Origin: Kiritimatiellia bacterium
GTDB taxonomy: Bacteria; Verrucomicrobiota; Kiritimatiellia; RFP12; UBA1067
Direction: 5' to 3'
DNA: 61,399 nucleotides
Assembly (NCBI GenBank): GCA_028686345.1
Contig: JAQUCE010000018.1
Span: 1 to 61,399 of the forward strand
Part shown: in pieces, positions 19,706 through 28,474 of the stretch
Position numbering within the stretch: position 1 is the first letter of the stretch
How the letters are laid out: each line of letters opens with the position of its first letter
Notes under the pieces: generated by a model
Seen by the model: only the letters and a program-made list of their open reading frames with translations
The model's database searches: none
What the model was told of the DNA's origin: nothing
Program-made: the position numbers and the translations under genes

Positions 19706-19759
19706 AAATCTCTCAATCTCAAAATTACAAACCATTGGCTGCGGAAAAACTCCGCTGCA

Positions 19760-20050
19760 TCAACTGTCCTCAACAATCTTCGGCAGCTTGAACTCGCTCT
19801 CTGTACGCATCGGAGCATTGGCTAACGCCTGGCTGCGGCTCAGTGAGGGGCGCACAACATCCTCGCGGAAAAAATTAGTGGAAACCTGGCCGTGCATGGT
19901 TGGCTGAACACCCTCCAGATTCAAGGTGCTGATCTTATTAACATAGCCAACTATCGACTCCAACTGAGCTTGAAAAAGCTTTGTCTCCTCGGCAGTCAAC
20001 GCAATTCGCGCCAACTCCGCAACATATGCCACATCTATATTTAGACCCAC
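19760..20050 (-). CDS. gatC: Asp-tRNA(Asn)/Glu-tRNA(Gln) amidotransferase subunit C
   Basis: A 96-residue GatC with the typical start (VAYVAELARIALTAEE), a central helix (FQAQLESIVGYVNKISTL) and the Pro/Arg-rich C-terminal extension (MRTESEFKLPKIVED). GatC wraps round GatA and GatB to stabilise the heterotrimer. It is the first gene of the minus-strand cluster, so its promoter should lie in the 466-bp gap upstream (20051-20516). Confidence 0.94.
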   Translation of the reverse strand: MGLNIDVAYVAELARIALTAEETKLFQAQLESIVGYVNKISTLNLEGVQPTMHGQVSTNFFREDVVRPSLSRSQALANAPMRTESEFKLPKIVEDS

Positions 20051-20516
20051 CTAAACTCTCCTTGCAGAATGTAAGTCACTTAAACAACCTATCAGAAAAA
20101 TAAAACAATCATTATATACACTATAGCCACGTAGTACAATTCAAAACACAAAAAAATACCCTTTCCAGCGAGTTTTTCGTTAGAAAAGATAGAAAGAGCA
20201 CATGCCAACGAAAAATCGTGGCTGCCGCAGACTCTATTTGCCCCTTGCCAAAGGATTTTATGATCTTTGTTTGGCTCATCCGGCTTCGTCCCGCAACCCG
20301 GCTTCGACCGCAAGCGGGGCTATGCCGTGACATGGCGGAACTACGCCGTACAAGTCCGCCAACCCTACAGTTTTCCGCTTTGATGAAGCCTTGCATGTCG
20401 CACGACAGACGCGAGTGCGCCTTTTGTGTGGATGCAACGTAGGACCGCCTCCCAAGCGGAGATGTCCGGTTGAAAACAAGGCGCGAAACAAGGCAGTCGT
20501 CCGCTCTGCGGGCCTC
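20051..20516. other. intergenic region with repeat fragments
   Basis: 466 bp between gatC and the first F5/8C-like gene. The part nearest gatC is AT-rich and should hold the gatC promoter, though I cannot fix a -10/-35 pair. The rest is GC-rich decayed repeat DNA, including one copy of a dispersed repeat at 20437-20476. I see no credible gene. Confidence 0.6.
20437..20476. repeat. dispersed repeat family B, copy 1
   Basis: Starts ACGTAGG and ends TCCGGTTGAAAAC. It aligns over its length with 21516-21556, with most differences in the middle. The right-hand hairpin arm present in copy 2 is lost here. Confidence 0.6.
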
Positions 20517-21182
20517 TTATTTGCCGTAGATTTCGATCTCGGTGTAGTGGTTCATCTCATTGGAGGTATTGCCGCGGCTGTAGAAACGGACATATCGTCC
20601 TTGAACACTGTTAACCGCAAACGGGCGCCCATTGTTATCCTCAACGTACTCTTTGTCTTTGCCCTTGCCGAGTTTGGAGGAGTCATCGTGGTCGTTATTA
20701 AAGACCGTGATCACGCTATCAATAAAGTCGGGATCGTTGGAAATTTGGCAGATCACATCACGGTAAACGCGGGCTTCTCCGTGGTAGTGCCAGACGCAGG
20801 CTGCGTTGATCTCTTTTTTCTCGCCCAGATCAATCTGAACCCACTGTGTGCCAGGACTTATTTCCACATAGGTGGCGGCATCATGCTCTTTATCGCCGTC
20901 CGTGATATAGTCCAACTCACCGATAATCGGCTCCATGTCGCTCGATGTGACCTTGCAGTCAAGGGAGATCACCTTTGTGCCGGCTGGAACTTGCAGTGGC
21001 GGACGAGGTTTGTCGCCACGCGGTGGCTCCAGGTTATCAGATCGAATATCCCTTGGAGTTCCTGTGTACTGCGCTTCAGGCAGCTTGATCTTTAGAGCTT
21101 CCCTGCCAGCCTCCTGCGCGTTAGAAAAAACAGCCGTAAATAAAACCGTGATCACCACCATCACTCTTGCTTTAAGTTTCAT
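20517..21182 (-). CDS. secreted F5/8C (discoidin)-like protein, copy 1
   Basis: A 221-residue protein with a signal peptide (VMVVITVLFTAVFSNAQEA) and a Pro-rich linker (NLEPPRGDKPRPPLQVP). A single beta-sandwich resembles the F5/8 type C family: SLDCKVTSSDMEPI at its start, WVQIDLGEKKEINAACVW in the core, and RYVRFYSRG with YTEIEIYGK at the end. Such domains bind carbohydrate or calcium-dependent ligands outside the cell; the ligand here is unknown. A near-identical paralogue lies directly upstream (21587-22252); differences concentrate in the signal peptide and linker. The start at ATG 21182 follows an AGGA-like site. Confidence 0.8.
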   Translation of the reverse strand: MKLKARVMVVITVLFTAVFSNAQEAGREALKIKLPEAQYTGTPRDIRSDNLEPPRGDKPRPPLQVPAGTKVISLDCKVTSSDMEPIIGELDYITDGDKEHDAATYVEISPGTQWVQIDLGEKKEINAACVWHYHGEARVYRDVICQISNDPDFIDSVITVFNNDHDDSSKLGKGKDKEYVEDNNGRPFAVNSVQGRYVRFYSRGNTSNEMNHYTEIEIYGK

Positions 21183-21586
21183 TTTCCTCCTTTTTTAGTC
21201 ACTTGAGAAAAACATGCTGTCAGGACCCAATCTTAATCTTTATCCTAAACCAGCGGAGCCGGAACCAAACTGAGCCTATGTGATATGCGAAATTATTTCT
21301 CTCTCATCGAACAATTGTGTGATATGCCCCGCTGGTTTAGTCAACAACGCTATGCGTTGCATAGAAAAGATGGAAGTTCTTTCGCAAACATGATAGGATT
21401 TAAGCAAAGAGGTACTAATCTCAATCCTTGTCTCTTTCGGCAAGTGAAACGCTCTGCCAGAGGCCATAAACACGCTGTCCGCGGTCACGGCCCGCGGCTA
21501 CAGTGCTTTGCAAAAACGTAGGTTTGATTTCCAATCGGACAGCTCCGGTTGAAAACCGGAGCTGCTGACCTTCAACCAACAATCTC
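21183..21586. other. intergenic region between the two paralogues
   Basis: 404 bp. It holds a short segment also found at 6854 (CCCGCGGCTACAGTGCT, about 21489-21505), a second copy of repeat family B and a perfect hairpin at 21541-21563. No gene is seen. Confidence 0.6.
21516..21563. repeat. repeat family B, copy 2, with perfect hairpin
   Basis: Repeat 21516-21556 matches 20437-20476. It runs into the inverted repeat AGCTCCGGTT-GAA-AACCGGAGCT at 21541-21563 (10-bp arms, 3-base loop). The hairpin lies just downstream of the second F5/8C-like gene on the minus strand, so it may also act as a transcription stop, but it lacks a T-run. Confidence 0.7.
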
Positions 21587-22252
21587 TTATTTGCCGTAGA
21601 TTTCGATCTCGGTGTAGTGGTTCATCTCATTGGAGGTGTTGCCGCGGCTGTAGAAGCGGACATAGCGTCCTTGAACACTGTTAACCGCAAACGGGCGCCC
21701 ATTGTTATCCTCAACATACTCTTTGTCTTTGCCCTTGCCGAGCTTGGAGGAGTCATCGTGGTCGTTATTAAAGACCGTGATCACGCCATCGATAAAGTCA
21801 GGATCGTTGGAGATCTGACAGATCACATCACGGTAAACGCGGGCTTCTCCGTGGTAGTGCCAGACGCAGGCTGCGTTGATCTCTTTTTCCGCGCCCAGAT
21901 CAATCTGCACCCACTGTGTGCCAGGACCGATTTCCACGTAGGTGGCGGCATCATGCTCTTTATCGCCGTCCGTGATATAGTCCAACTCACCGATAATCGG
22001 CTCCATGTCACTTGATGTGACCTTGCAGTCAAGGGAGATCACCTTTGTACCGGCCGGCACTTGCAGTGGCGGACGAGGTTTGCCGCCGCGAGGTGGCTCC
22101 AGGTTAGGCGAGCGGATATCCTTCGGCGTTCCCGTAAACTGTGGTTTAGGCAACTCGATTTTCAATGTTTCCTTACCGGCTTCCTGCGCGCTCGAAACAG
22201 CAGCTGCCAAGATAACCGCCGACATCATCATCATTATTGTTTTAAGTTTCAT
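21587..22252 (-). CDS. secreted F5/8C (discoidin)-like protein, copy 2
   Basis: The upstream paralogue of 20517-21182; from the linker to the C-terminus the two proteins are almost the same. I choose the ATG at 22252 (MKLKTIMMMMSAVILAAA), which has AGGAG upstream; a longer start at 22285 would prefix a charged, non-secretory segment. The signal peptide is MKLKTIMMMMSAVILAAAVS. The core WVQIDLGAEKEINAACVW and YTEIEIYGK are shared. The pair looks like a tandem duplication of the gene plus part of its flank, since both are preceded by CTCCTTTTTTAGTC on the plus strand. Confidence 0.8.
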   Translation of the reverse strand: MKLKTIMMMMSAVILAAAVSSAQEAGKETLKIELPKPQFTGTPKDIRSPNLEPPRGGKPRPPLQVPAGTKVISLDCKVTSSDMEPIIGELDYITDGDKEHDAATYVEIGPGTQWVQIDLGAEKEINAACVWHYHGEARVYRDVICQISNDPDFIDGVITVFNNDHDDSSKLGKGKDKEYVEDNNGRPFAVNSVQGRYVRFYSRGNTSNEMNHYTEIEIYGK

Positions 22253-22376
22253 TTTTTCTCCTTTTTTAGTCTCTACATAAGACAAACGATTGAACTACCA
22301 GTTTATTCTCTGACTTCTCAGTCTTTCACATCCCGTTAGGGTGAAAGACCTTATTTTAAGCCTGAAAATCATCAAT

Positions 22377-23321
22377 TCAAACCAGCGGAAAACTCCCGCA
22401 TACCCTGACAGGTTTTCTCAGCCTGTCCATCCATATTGCCTGCTCGCGAGCTACCATCACGCCGCTACCGGTGATTGCGTCGCAAGCTGCCTCGATCTCC
22501 TTCCAGCTCAGCCCCAGCGCCGCTGTTGCAAGCGCGTCGGAGAGTGCCGCAGTCGGAGCGTAAGCCCAAGTGGCTGCATGGCGTGCCGCGGCCACACCGC
22601 GCCGCACATCAACTACGTGCGCCCCTTTCACATCAAAGCCGGAGCCGCTCAACGCTCCCCCGCTCAAGCGCACCGCATCCAGGCCGGCGCGTCTCTGCCA
22701 GTCGCCGCCTACCGAGACTGGCCAGCCGGCCGCGCCATCCATCGAGCCCTGCGCAATTACAGTGCTGGTTCCGGCATGGATCAGAAAGTTTTCAAAATCC
22801 CAATCCTCTATCAGCATCTTAGCCGCCTTATCCAGCGCGTAACCTTTGGCAATCGCCCCGAAATCCAGTTCCAGCGGCTGCTCGCCGCCTGAGCGGTCGG
22901 GCTTGACTGCCACCAGGAAATTCTTCTGATCAATGATCAGCCGGTTCATGCCGCAGCTGTTCAGTGCCTTGCCACGCTCCTGCGGAGTTAGTGCCTGCCA
23001 CCGATTCTTCACATCTCGCAGTACGTCCATCACGCTGCCGATTGTCACATCAAAAGCGCCCTTGGTGGCAGCGCAGACCTCGGTTGCCAGCAGCAACAGC
23101 TCCATGGTCTCAGGCGCCACTGGCAGAGTGTCGCCCGGCCTCAGGGCACTGATCATTGTGACATCACTGACATCCAGAAACCGGCTGTGCAGCTCCTCCA
23201 GCTGATCAATCTTCCGGAAAATCATCTGCGCCGCACTCTGCGCCAGCGCCTCTTCCTCGGTGGCTACCATCAACTCAAAGATCGTTGACATGGCCTCGTG
23301 CTCATAACGATGAACTTTCAT
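22377..23321 (-). CDS. apbE: FAD:protein FMN transferase (ApbE family)
   Basis: A 314-residue ApbE-type flavin transferase, which attaches FMN by a phosphoester bond to Ser/Thr of target proteins. Hallmarks are GAFDVTIGSVMDVLR, the Mg/FAD motif LDFGAIAKGYALDKA, HAGTSTVIAQG (often GG-N in other members) and ALSDALATAALGL. It has no signal peptide or lipobox at the ATG at 23321, unlike many ApbE lipoproteins, so it may act in the cytoplasm. It is downstream of the seven-haem cytochrome on the same strand, separated by a repeat tract. No flavinylation-target domain (FMN-bind) was recognised nearby. Confidence 0.85.
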   Translation of the reverse strand: MKVHRYEHEAMSTIFELMVATEEEALAQSAAQMIFRKIDQLEELHSRFLDVSDVTMISALRPGDTLPVAPETMELLLLATEVCAATKGAFDVTIGSVMDVLRDVKNRWQALTPQERGKALNSCGMNRLIIDQKNFLVAVKPDRSGGEQPLELDFGAIAKGYALDKAAKMLIEDWDFENFLIHAGTSTVIAQGSMDGAAGWPVSVGGDWQRRAGLDAVRLSGGALSGSGFDVKGAHVVDVRRGVAAARHAATWAYAPTAALSDALATAALGLSWKEIEAACDAITGSGVMVAREQAIWMDRLRKPVRVCGSFPLV

Positions 23322-23462
23322 AGTGGTCAGTGGCTGGCGGCCGGTGGCTAGTGGCCAGTGGCTAGTGGCTAGTGGCTAGTGGCCAGTGGCTAGTGGCTAG
23401 TGGCCAGTGGCTAGTGGCTAGTGGCTAGTGGCCAGTGGCCAGTCGCCAGTGGCCAGTGGCCG
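23322..23462. repeat. 10-bp tandem repeat tract, TGGCTAGTGG type
   Basis: About 14 units of AGTGGCTAGT or AGTGGCCAGT in a row, starting right at the apbE start codon. There are no spacers, so it is not a CRISPR. It occupies the apbE upstream region, so its copy number could alter expression. Confidence 0.85.
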
Positions 23463-23605
23463 GCTCATGCTCCTTCGGGGCGCAGAAGGACACTTAATTG
23501 TTCCCTCCAAAAGGTTGTTTATCGGGCCGTATTGCGGCGTGTTTCGCAAGCATCCACCGCATAGCGGCGGATATACTGTTCCGCGGCGCACCTTACGCAG
23601 GCAGG

Positions 23606-26338
23606 CTACTCACGACTGCCGCGGGAGATCAAAGTCCAGAGTCCCACCACCAAGAAGCAGATGGAGGAGTAACGGTGCGTCTGCAGCAAGATCTCCTGCC
23701 AGTCGGAGCCGAAGAGCGTCATCATTGGAGCAACGGCGGAGAAGATCACCACCGCGCCGATGGCCAGCATCAGCATCCAAAGCCAGTTTTTCGCGAGATT
23801 GGCAATCCGCTCGGCGCCGCGGGTCCAGACCAACACCAGCAAGCAGAGGGCAAAAAGTCCGCCGGCCACAATGTGCAGCATCAGCATATAGCCGGTCATC
23901 AGGTGGAAGAACCACCCGGCCACACCGGAAATACATAGATACACGCTGGCGGCGATTATTCCCAGTTGGGAAAACTTATCGACCTTGGATATCAGCTGCT
24001 CTTCCGTTGTATCTGACGCAATCCCCCCCATGGCCAGCAGAGCCGGCACACCGGCAGATGCAAAGGCCACGGCCGCCAGTGCCAGCAGCACAAAGGCAAC
24101 CCACAGGAAAACTTTGAGCATCGGGCGCACCATAAAGGTCAAGCCGAACAACTTGTTGTAGCTGTTGCTCAACCCCATAAAGGCGATCTGGCTCTGGACC
24201 ATGTTCTTCGCTGTTAGCAGAGGGCCGGTTGAGGTGACATTGGCAAAAAAGAACTCCGAACCAACGGTGTGGCAATCCGCGCACTTGATTGGTTTGGCGC
24301 CGCGCGCCATACGGGCCGGGCGTACATCATGGCCAAGGGCCCAGCTTACCGGCGCGGCGGCTTGATCCTCTTTTGCAGCGAGCGTGCCGTCAGCGGCGAG
24401 CTCCCAAAGTTTGCCGTGCGCGATATAAACCGGTTGCTCCTGACCAGACACAGCCAGCTTTTTCAGACTGGCGGCAACCATGTTTTCAGTCAAGGTGCAC
24501 TCAGAGTCGCCCAGCTCTTTGACATTAGCGACAAGATAGTCGTTCAGCAAGGGCTCGAACTTGTTATGCAGGAAAAAGCCGAGTGTGCGCGAGGCGACTC
24601 CGGTCGGGGCATTTGTGCTGATAACTGATTCATCCAGGGCGCGGTAATACACTTTGTCGCCAATCACAACGGCGCCATGTCTGAAATCGGCCAGCGGGCT
24701 GGCATCCAGTGTCTGCAACAGCTCTCTGAAATCGACCTCCGCGTCGGCGCGGGCATAGAGCTGCTCGTCTGTCATATCATCTGTGCTGCCACTTGGGTCA
24801 TAATCCGGAATAACAGCCACGCTGTTGGTGCCTTCGACCAGATAGACAAATGAGACACCTTTAAGCGAGTCATCCCGAGCATACGGCATGGCCGAAATGT
24901 CCGCGTTGGCTGCAAAGCAAGTGCCATCAATCACCAGCGCCGGAGTGCCGGGGATATTAGGGTTCGTGGAAAAGGTGTCCAGTATGGCGCCGATCTGCTC
25001 ACGAACACTTAATTCGGCGGCGCAGCTCTCCTGCACCAGCTCTGGTTTGAGCGGCGCTACTGAGCCATCCGCGGCGCGTGTGCCCCAGAACGCTGGCCAT
25101 GTCATGCGGTGCGGCTCAATTTTGCCTGTCTCGTTCTTGACAAAAACCGGCTCCAGGATAAACGGGGCCGGGGTTGCCCAGCGGGCGCGGCCATAAACAC
25201 CCATGCGATTCGCGCGGGAGGTGCGCACCTGCGCGACCTTGCCCTCTTCGGTAACGCCAGAGTGGCAGACCGTGCAACTGAGTTTTTCAAAGTGGATCAG
25301 CGGATAGCCGACATGCTTCGGCTCAGGTGCTCCGAAGCGGCCGGCCTTGGCTTTGTCGCTCCCATTATGGCAGCCCACGCAGCTGGCAGTGGCGCGAGCG
25401 TTGTCCATGCAGCCGGAGGTGTCACCCTCATATCCCCGTGCAATATCGTGCTTCAAACCATTGCTATGGCAGTCAGTGCAGGACATGCCCGCGCGCAGAT
25501 GCACATCGCCGTCGATATCCTTGTGCCCCATCCCGGCTTGTGTGACCGAGTGGCAGTTCAAGCAGTTCCTGTTGAGCGGCGTATCAACCTCCAGCACGGT
25601 GCGGCTCTTGGAATCAAACTTCGCCATATCATAGGTGATGTGCGGCGGAACCTTATACACATTATCATCTTTGTTCAGTCCGCGCAGGGCATCCCAGTAA
25701 TCGGCAACACGCAAGCCCATGCCACCGACATCGCCCAGGCTCAGCGCACCAGTGGCAGCCCAGGCAAAGTTCTCGCGAACCATCAGCCGCACATACTCAC
25801 TGTGATCATACAGCTTGTCATGGCTGTGGCAGGCAAAGCAATTCACCTCCAGTTTACCGGTGACCTCCCAGCGGGCTTTTGGACCGCCCTCGGCGTAAAT
25901 ATCAGCTGGTTCGCCCAGATCACCGCCGGGCATATGCCGTCCAAAAGCGTAAACCCACTCCCAGTTGGTCATATCCAACTCTCCGGGCTTATAGACTCCC
26001 TGCCAGTCACGCAGGCTCATCGGGATCTGCGAGCCTGTGGTTGCGTCAACCATAAACCAAGGCTCAGAGGCGCGGCCTGAGCAGGTGTTGGTACGGGAGC
26101 TGTTGAAATGCCAGCCGCCTGCGATAGTCTCATAGTCATGACACTGTCCACAGGTGTAGCGGGTGCTGACCGGCAGTGCAGTCGCACTGCCCGGATCAAT
26201 CATATCATCAAACTCGTCCCGCAAATCCAGTTTATGCACCGGCGTATTACGTCCACCATCCCAGTGCGAGGGCACGGTGCCAAAAGCGGCGATTGTCACG
26301 GTCAACGCTAAAATGGTTGTCAAAGTGTTCTTCATCAT
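23606..26338 (-). CDS. seven-haem cytochrome c with C-terminal membrane domain
   Basis: A 910-residue protein with a signal peptide (residues about 1-20) and seven CxxCH haem sites: CGQCH 63-67, CFACH 167-171, CLNCH 259-263, CTDCH 287-291, CVGCH 320-324, CTVCH 355-359 and CADCH 686-690. A long non-haem segment (about 360-680) lies between the sixth and seventh. From about residue 740 there are four or five hydrophobic helices with histidines (FFHLMTGYMLMLH, QTHRYS), like a cytochrome b561-type haem b domain. It should pass electrons between the quinone pool and the periplasm; the partner is unknown. apbE lies downstream and a Tat oxidoreductase 47 bp upstream, so a shared redox function is likely. 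Confidence 0.85.
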   Translation of the reverse strand: MMKNTLTTILALTVTIAAFGTVPSHWDGGRNTPVHKLDLRDEFDDMIDPGSATALPVSTRYTCGQCHDYETIAGGWHFNSSRTNTCSGRASEPWFMVDATTGSQIPMSLRDWQGVYKPGELDMTNWEWVYAFGRHMPGGDLGEPADIYAEGGPKARWEVTGKLEVNCFACHSHDKLYDHSEYVRLMVRENFAWAATGALSLGDVGGMGLRVADYWDALRGLNKDDNVYKVPPHITYDMAKFDSKSRTVLEVDTPLNRNCLNCHSVTQAGMGHKDIDGDVHLRAGMSCTDCHSNGLKHDIARGYEGDTSGCMDNARATASCVGCHNGSDKAKAGRFGAPEPKHVGYPLIHFEKLSCTVCHSGVTEEGKVAQVRTSRANRMGVYGRARWATPAPFILEPVFVKNETGKIEPHRMTWPAFWGTRAADGSVAPLKPELVQESCAAELSVREQIGAILDTFSTNPNIPGTPALVIDGTCFAANADISAMPYARDDSLKGVSFVYLVEGTNSVAVIPDYDPSGSTDDMTDEQLYARADAEVDFRELLQTLDASPLADFRHGAVVIGDKVYYRALDESVISTNAPTGVASRTLGFFLHNKFEPLLNDYLVANVKELGDSECTLTENMVAASLKKLAVSGQEQPVYIAHGKLWELAADGTLAAKEDQAAAPVSWALGHDVRPARMARGAKPIKCADCHTVGSEFFFANVTSTGPLLTAKNMVQSQIAFMGLSNSYNKLFGLTFMVRPMLKVFLWVAFVLLALAAVAFASAGVPALLAMGGIASDTTEEQLISKVDKFSQLGIIAASVYLCISGVAGWFFHLMTGYMLMLHIVAGGLFALCLLVLVWTRGAERIANLAKNWLWMLMLAIGAVVIFSAVAPMMTLFGSDWQEILLQTHRYSSICFLVVGLWTLISRGSRE

Positions 26339-26385
26339 CTCAATCCTCTCTATGGCTCAAAGCAAATCCTTGGCAAACATCAAAA

Positions 26386-27741
26386 TCAAACGATGAAATC
26401 TTCAGGCTTGAAATGAATGGTCTTGCCTGCAGCCACCGAGCGGTTGGCAGCCAGCACAGCTACTGCTGACTCATACGCCAGTTCAACGGGACAGCTCAGC
26501 GGAGTTCCCTTGCGAACCGCAGCGAAGAAGTTCTCAAGATGCGGCATGTGGGCCGGTTTCAGCAGATCGACTGGCAGCGGGTTGCCGGTCGCTTCAGCGG
26601 TCACCCGCACGTCAAGGGCCACATTTGAGGTCTCGGCGGCTTTAACGGCGGAGCGGATGGGCAGCATCAGCCCCAGGTCGATGAATTTATTCCACTCCTC
26701 CTTGGTGCTGCCGCCAGTACGCACCTCCTGCTGCACCGCATTTCCGCGCTCTGCGATCTCAGAGATGGTCAGGGAGCCGTTCTCGCCCATGAACTGCTCA
26801 TAGAAGCCGCCGCGACTGGAGGTGGTTAACACCTGATAGTAGGCGCGGTTGATCAGCCCCTCTTTCGTCTTAAACTCATAGATGGCCATGACATTGTCGT
26901 TCATCTCACGGTTAAAGTAGTCGTTGCCGCCAACCGCGGTCACCGAAATCGGAACACAATCCCAGGCCCAGAAGAAGAGATCGATCTGGTGCGAGCCCAG
27001 GTCAACCATGGGGCCGCCGCCGTATTTCGCGAACCAGCGCCAGTTGAGGAACTGCTCCATGTTTTCATAGCCGTACTTCTGCAGGGTTTCGGTTGGAATA
27101 TTCAAGCGATCACGCACAGTGACGAAAGGTGCCACCGAACGGTTCCACTGGCCATAGGCGTGGGTCACACGGCCCAGCACATTGTGCTTGCGAATCACAT
27201 TGTCAATTGCATGGACATACCTGGGGTTGGAGCGGCGCTGGTGGCCGATCTGCAGGAGTTTACCGGTCTTGCGCTGACCGAGGACCATCTCGCGCGCTTT
27301 TTCCAGGTGGTTGGACATCTCCTTCTCGCAGTAAACATGCTTGCCGGCTTCCAGGCTGGCGCAGGTGTGTTCAGCGTGCATCCAGTCAGGGGTAGCGACA
27401 ATCACGCAGTCGATGTTTTTATCCTCTTTATCGAGCAACTCGCGGTAATCCTCGTAAACATTGACCTCATGCCCGAGCGAAGCCAGGCGTCCCTTAGCCA
27501 TTTTACGACGGAAATCCCAGATATCACAAACCGCTGTGAAGCGCACGCCAGGGATCTTAATCGCCGCATCCGCCAGAATCGCCCCTTCCTCGCCATATCC
27601 GATCATCGCCACATTAACGTCATCATCCTTAGGTCCGATGGTCGCGCCAACCTGCTGGCTGAGAATATTGAAGGTCGGCAGGAGCGAGGCAGCCGCCGCC
27701 GATGTTTTGATGAAGTTTCTACGGTTGAATTTCATGTCCAT
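26386..27741 (-). CDS. Gfo/Idh/MocA family oxidoreductase with Tat signal
   Basis: A 451-residue NAD(P)-dependent sugar or inositol-type dehydrogenase. The N-terminus has a twin-arginine motif NRRNFIKTSAAAASLLP, so export in folded form is predicted. The Rossmann motif is NVAMIGYGEEGAI. The catalytic-lysine region reads YCEKEMSN (EKP in most members) and is followed by HQRRSNP. The C-terminal domain has GGGPMVDLGSHQIDLFFW. The start is the ATG at 27741 with GGAG seven bases upstream. Such Tat-exported members are frequent in PVC bacteria with sulfatases and glycan degradation genes; the substrate is unknown. It ends 47 bp before the cytochrome gene. Confidence 0.88.
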   Translation of the reverse strand: MDMKFNRRNFIKTSAAAASLLPTFNILSQQVGATIGPKDDDVNVAMIGYGEEGAILADAAIKIPGVRFTAVCDIWDFRRKMAKGRLASLGHEVNVYEDYRELLDKEDKNIDCVIVATPDWMHAEHTCASLEAGKHVYCEKEMSNHLEKAREMVLGQRKTGKLLQIGHQRRSNPRYVHAIDNVIRKHNVLGRVTHAYGQWNRSVAPFVTVRDRLNIPTETLQKYGYENMEQFLNWRWFAKYGGGPMVDLGSHQIDLFFWAWDCVPISVTAVGGNDYFNREMNDNVMAIYEFKTKEGLINRAYYQVLTTSSRGGFYEQFMGENGSLTISEIAERGNAVQQEVRTGGSTKEEWNKFIDLGLMLPIRSAVKAAETSNVALDVRVTAEATGNPLPVDLLKPAHMPHLENFFAAVRKGTPLSCPVELAYESAVAVLAANRSVAAGKTIHFKPEDFIV

Positions 27742-27980
27742 TTTTTGCTCCTGAATTTTCAGTCCAATCTATCGGCACTCACATGATGTGATAAATCGAA
27801 TTGTACGCTGTTAAACTCTCTCTTAAAATAATTTGTCTCTTAAAATGCTTTACTGTAACGATTGCCCGCGTCCGGGGCTGAATAAAAGCCATTCATCTCT
27901 TATGCACCCATATTAAAGCACAAACGGCACCATCCGTCATGTCCACCAAACGGTCTTTTTTGAAAAAAATGGAGGTCGGA

Positions 27981-28134
27981 GGTCGGTTGACGATAGCGGC
28001 GGCGATGCTGGTGGACGAGCTTTTGCATAGTCCCAATCATCCACCAGCATCGTCGCACAACATCGTCAACTAATGCGCTGGTAGAGCGACGGCGGAGTGC
28101 AAGAGTTGTCGTTCGATGTAGTAGCCGCTCTACT
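27981..28134. repeat. palindromic dispersed repeat family A, copy 1
   Basis: Starts GGTCGGTTGACGAT and ends GTAGCCGCTCTAC. It contains inverted repeats: GCGATGCTGGTGGA against TCCACCAGCATCG, and GTTGACGAT against ATCGTCAAC. Its 5' boundary, its inner GTAGAGCGAC and its 3' TTGTCGTTCG-TGTAG-AGCCGCTCTAC all recur at 33678-33854. Confidence 0.75.
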
Positions 28135-28358
28135 TGTCGGGCATAGTTCCGCTTGCGGGACGACGCCTGATGAGCGGTATGTGTCGCTCATAGAGCGACT
28201 ACTACACTAGGGCAAGCCGATTTCACAAATAGACAAACCTTTGAAAAGAATAGTTAATCGTTTTTTCAGTTACCTAAGAGCCCAGATTTGCGCCGGGCAC
28301 GTGTGAAGAGTGGTGAGCTCTTTGACTCGAACTTTGTCGACTTAATACCTTCTTATAT

Positions 28359-28387
28359 TTGCACTCTCTGCGCTGATACTGTATAGT
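28359..28387 (+). promoter_or_regulatory. sigma-70-like promoter
   Basis: TTGCAC at 28359-28364, a 17-bp spacer, and TATAGT at 28382-28387. It lies about 85 bp before the start of the beta-helix gene and in the correct orientation. Confidence 0.5.
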
Positions 28388-28474
28388 AACAACCATTATG
28401 CAGAGTAGTATAGGCTAACTCTGCTTTTTAACCCCGTGTTTTTAAATGATACAAAGTGATGAAAGAGTATTGTG

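Larger units (their letters stand above)
27742..28474. other. 733-bp divergent intergenic region
   Basis: Upstream of both the Gfo/Idh gene (minus) and the beta-helix gene (plus). It contains a palindromic dispersed repeat (27981-28134), a further half-site at 28191-28207 (TAGAGCGACTACTACAC) and a good promoter for the plus-strand gene (28359-28387). No protein-coding frame is convincing. Confidence 0.65.

Noticed and set aside
21541..21563. Classical rho-independent terminator
   Set aside because: The stem is perfect but no T-run follows in either orientation; treated as a repeat hairpin.
23322..23462. CRISPR-like array
   Set aside because: Units are about 10 bp, contiguous and without spacers; no cas gene is in the window.
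27742..28474. tRNA or small RNA gene
   Set aside because: The inverted repeats do not form a cloverleaf with a CCA-type acceptor end, and the sequence recurs at 33678 as a repeat.
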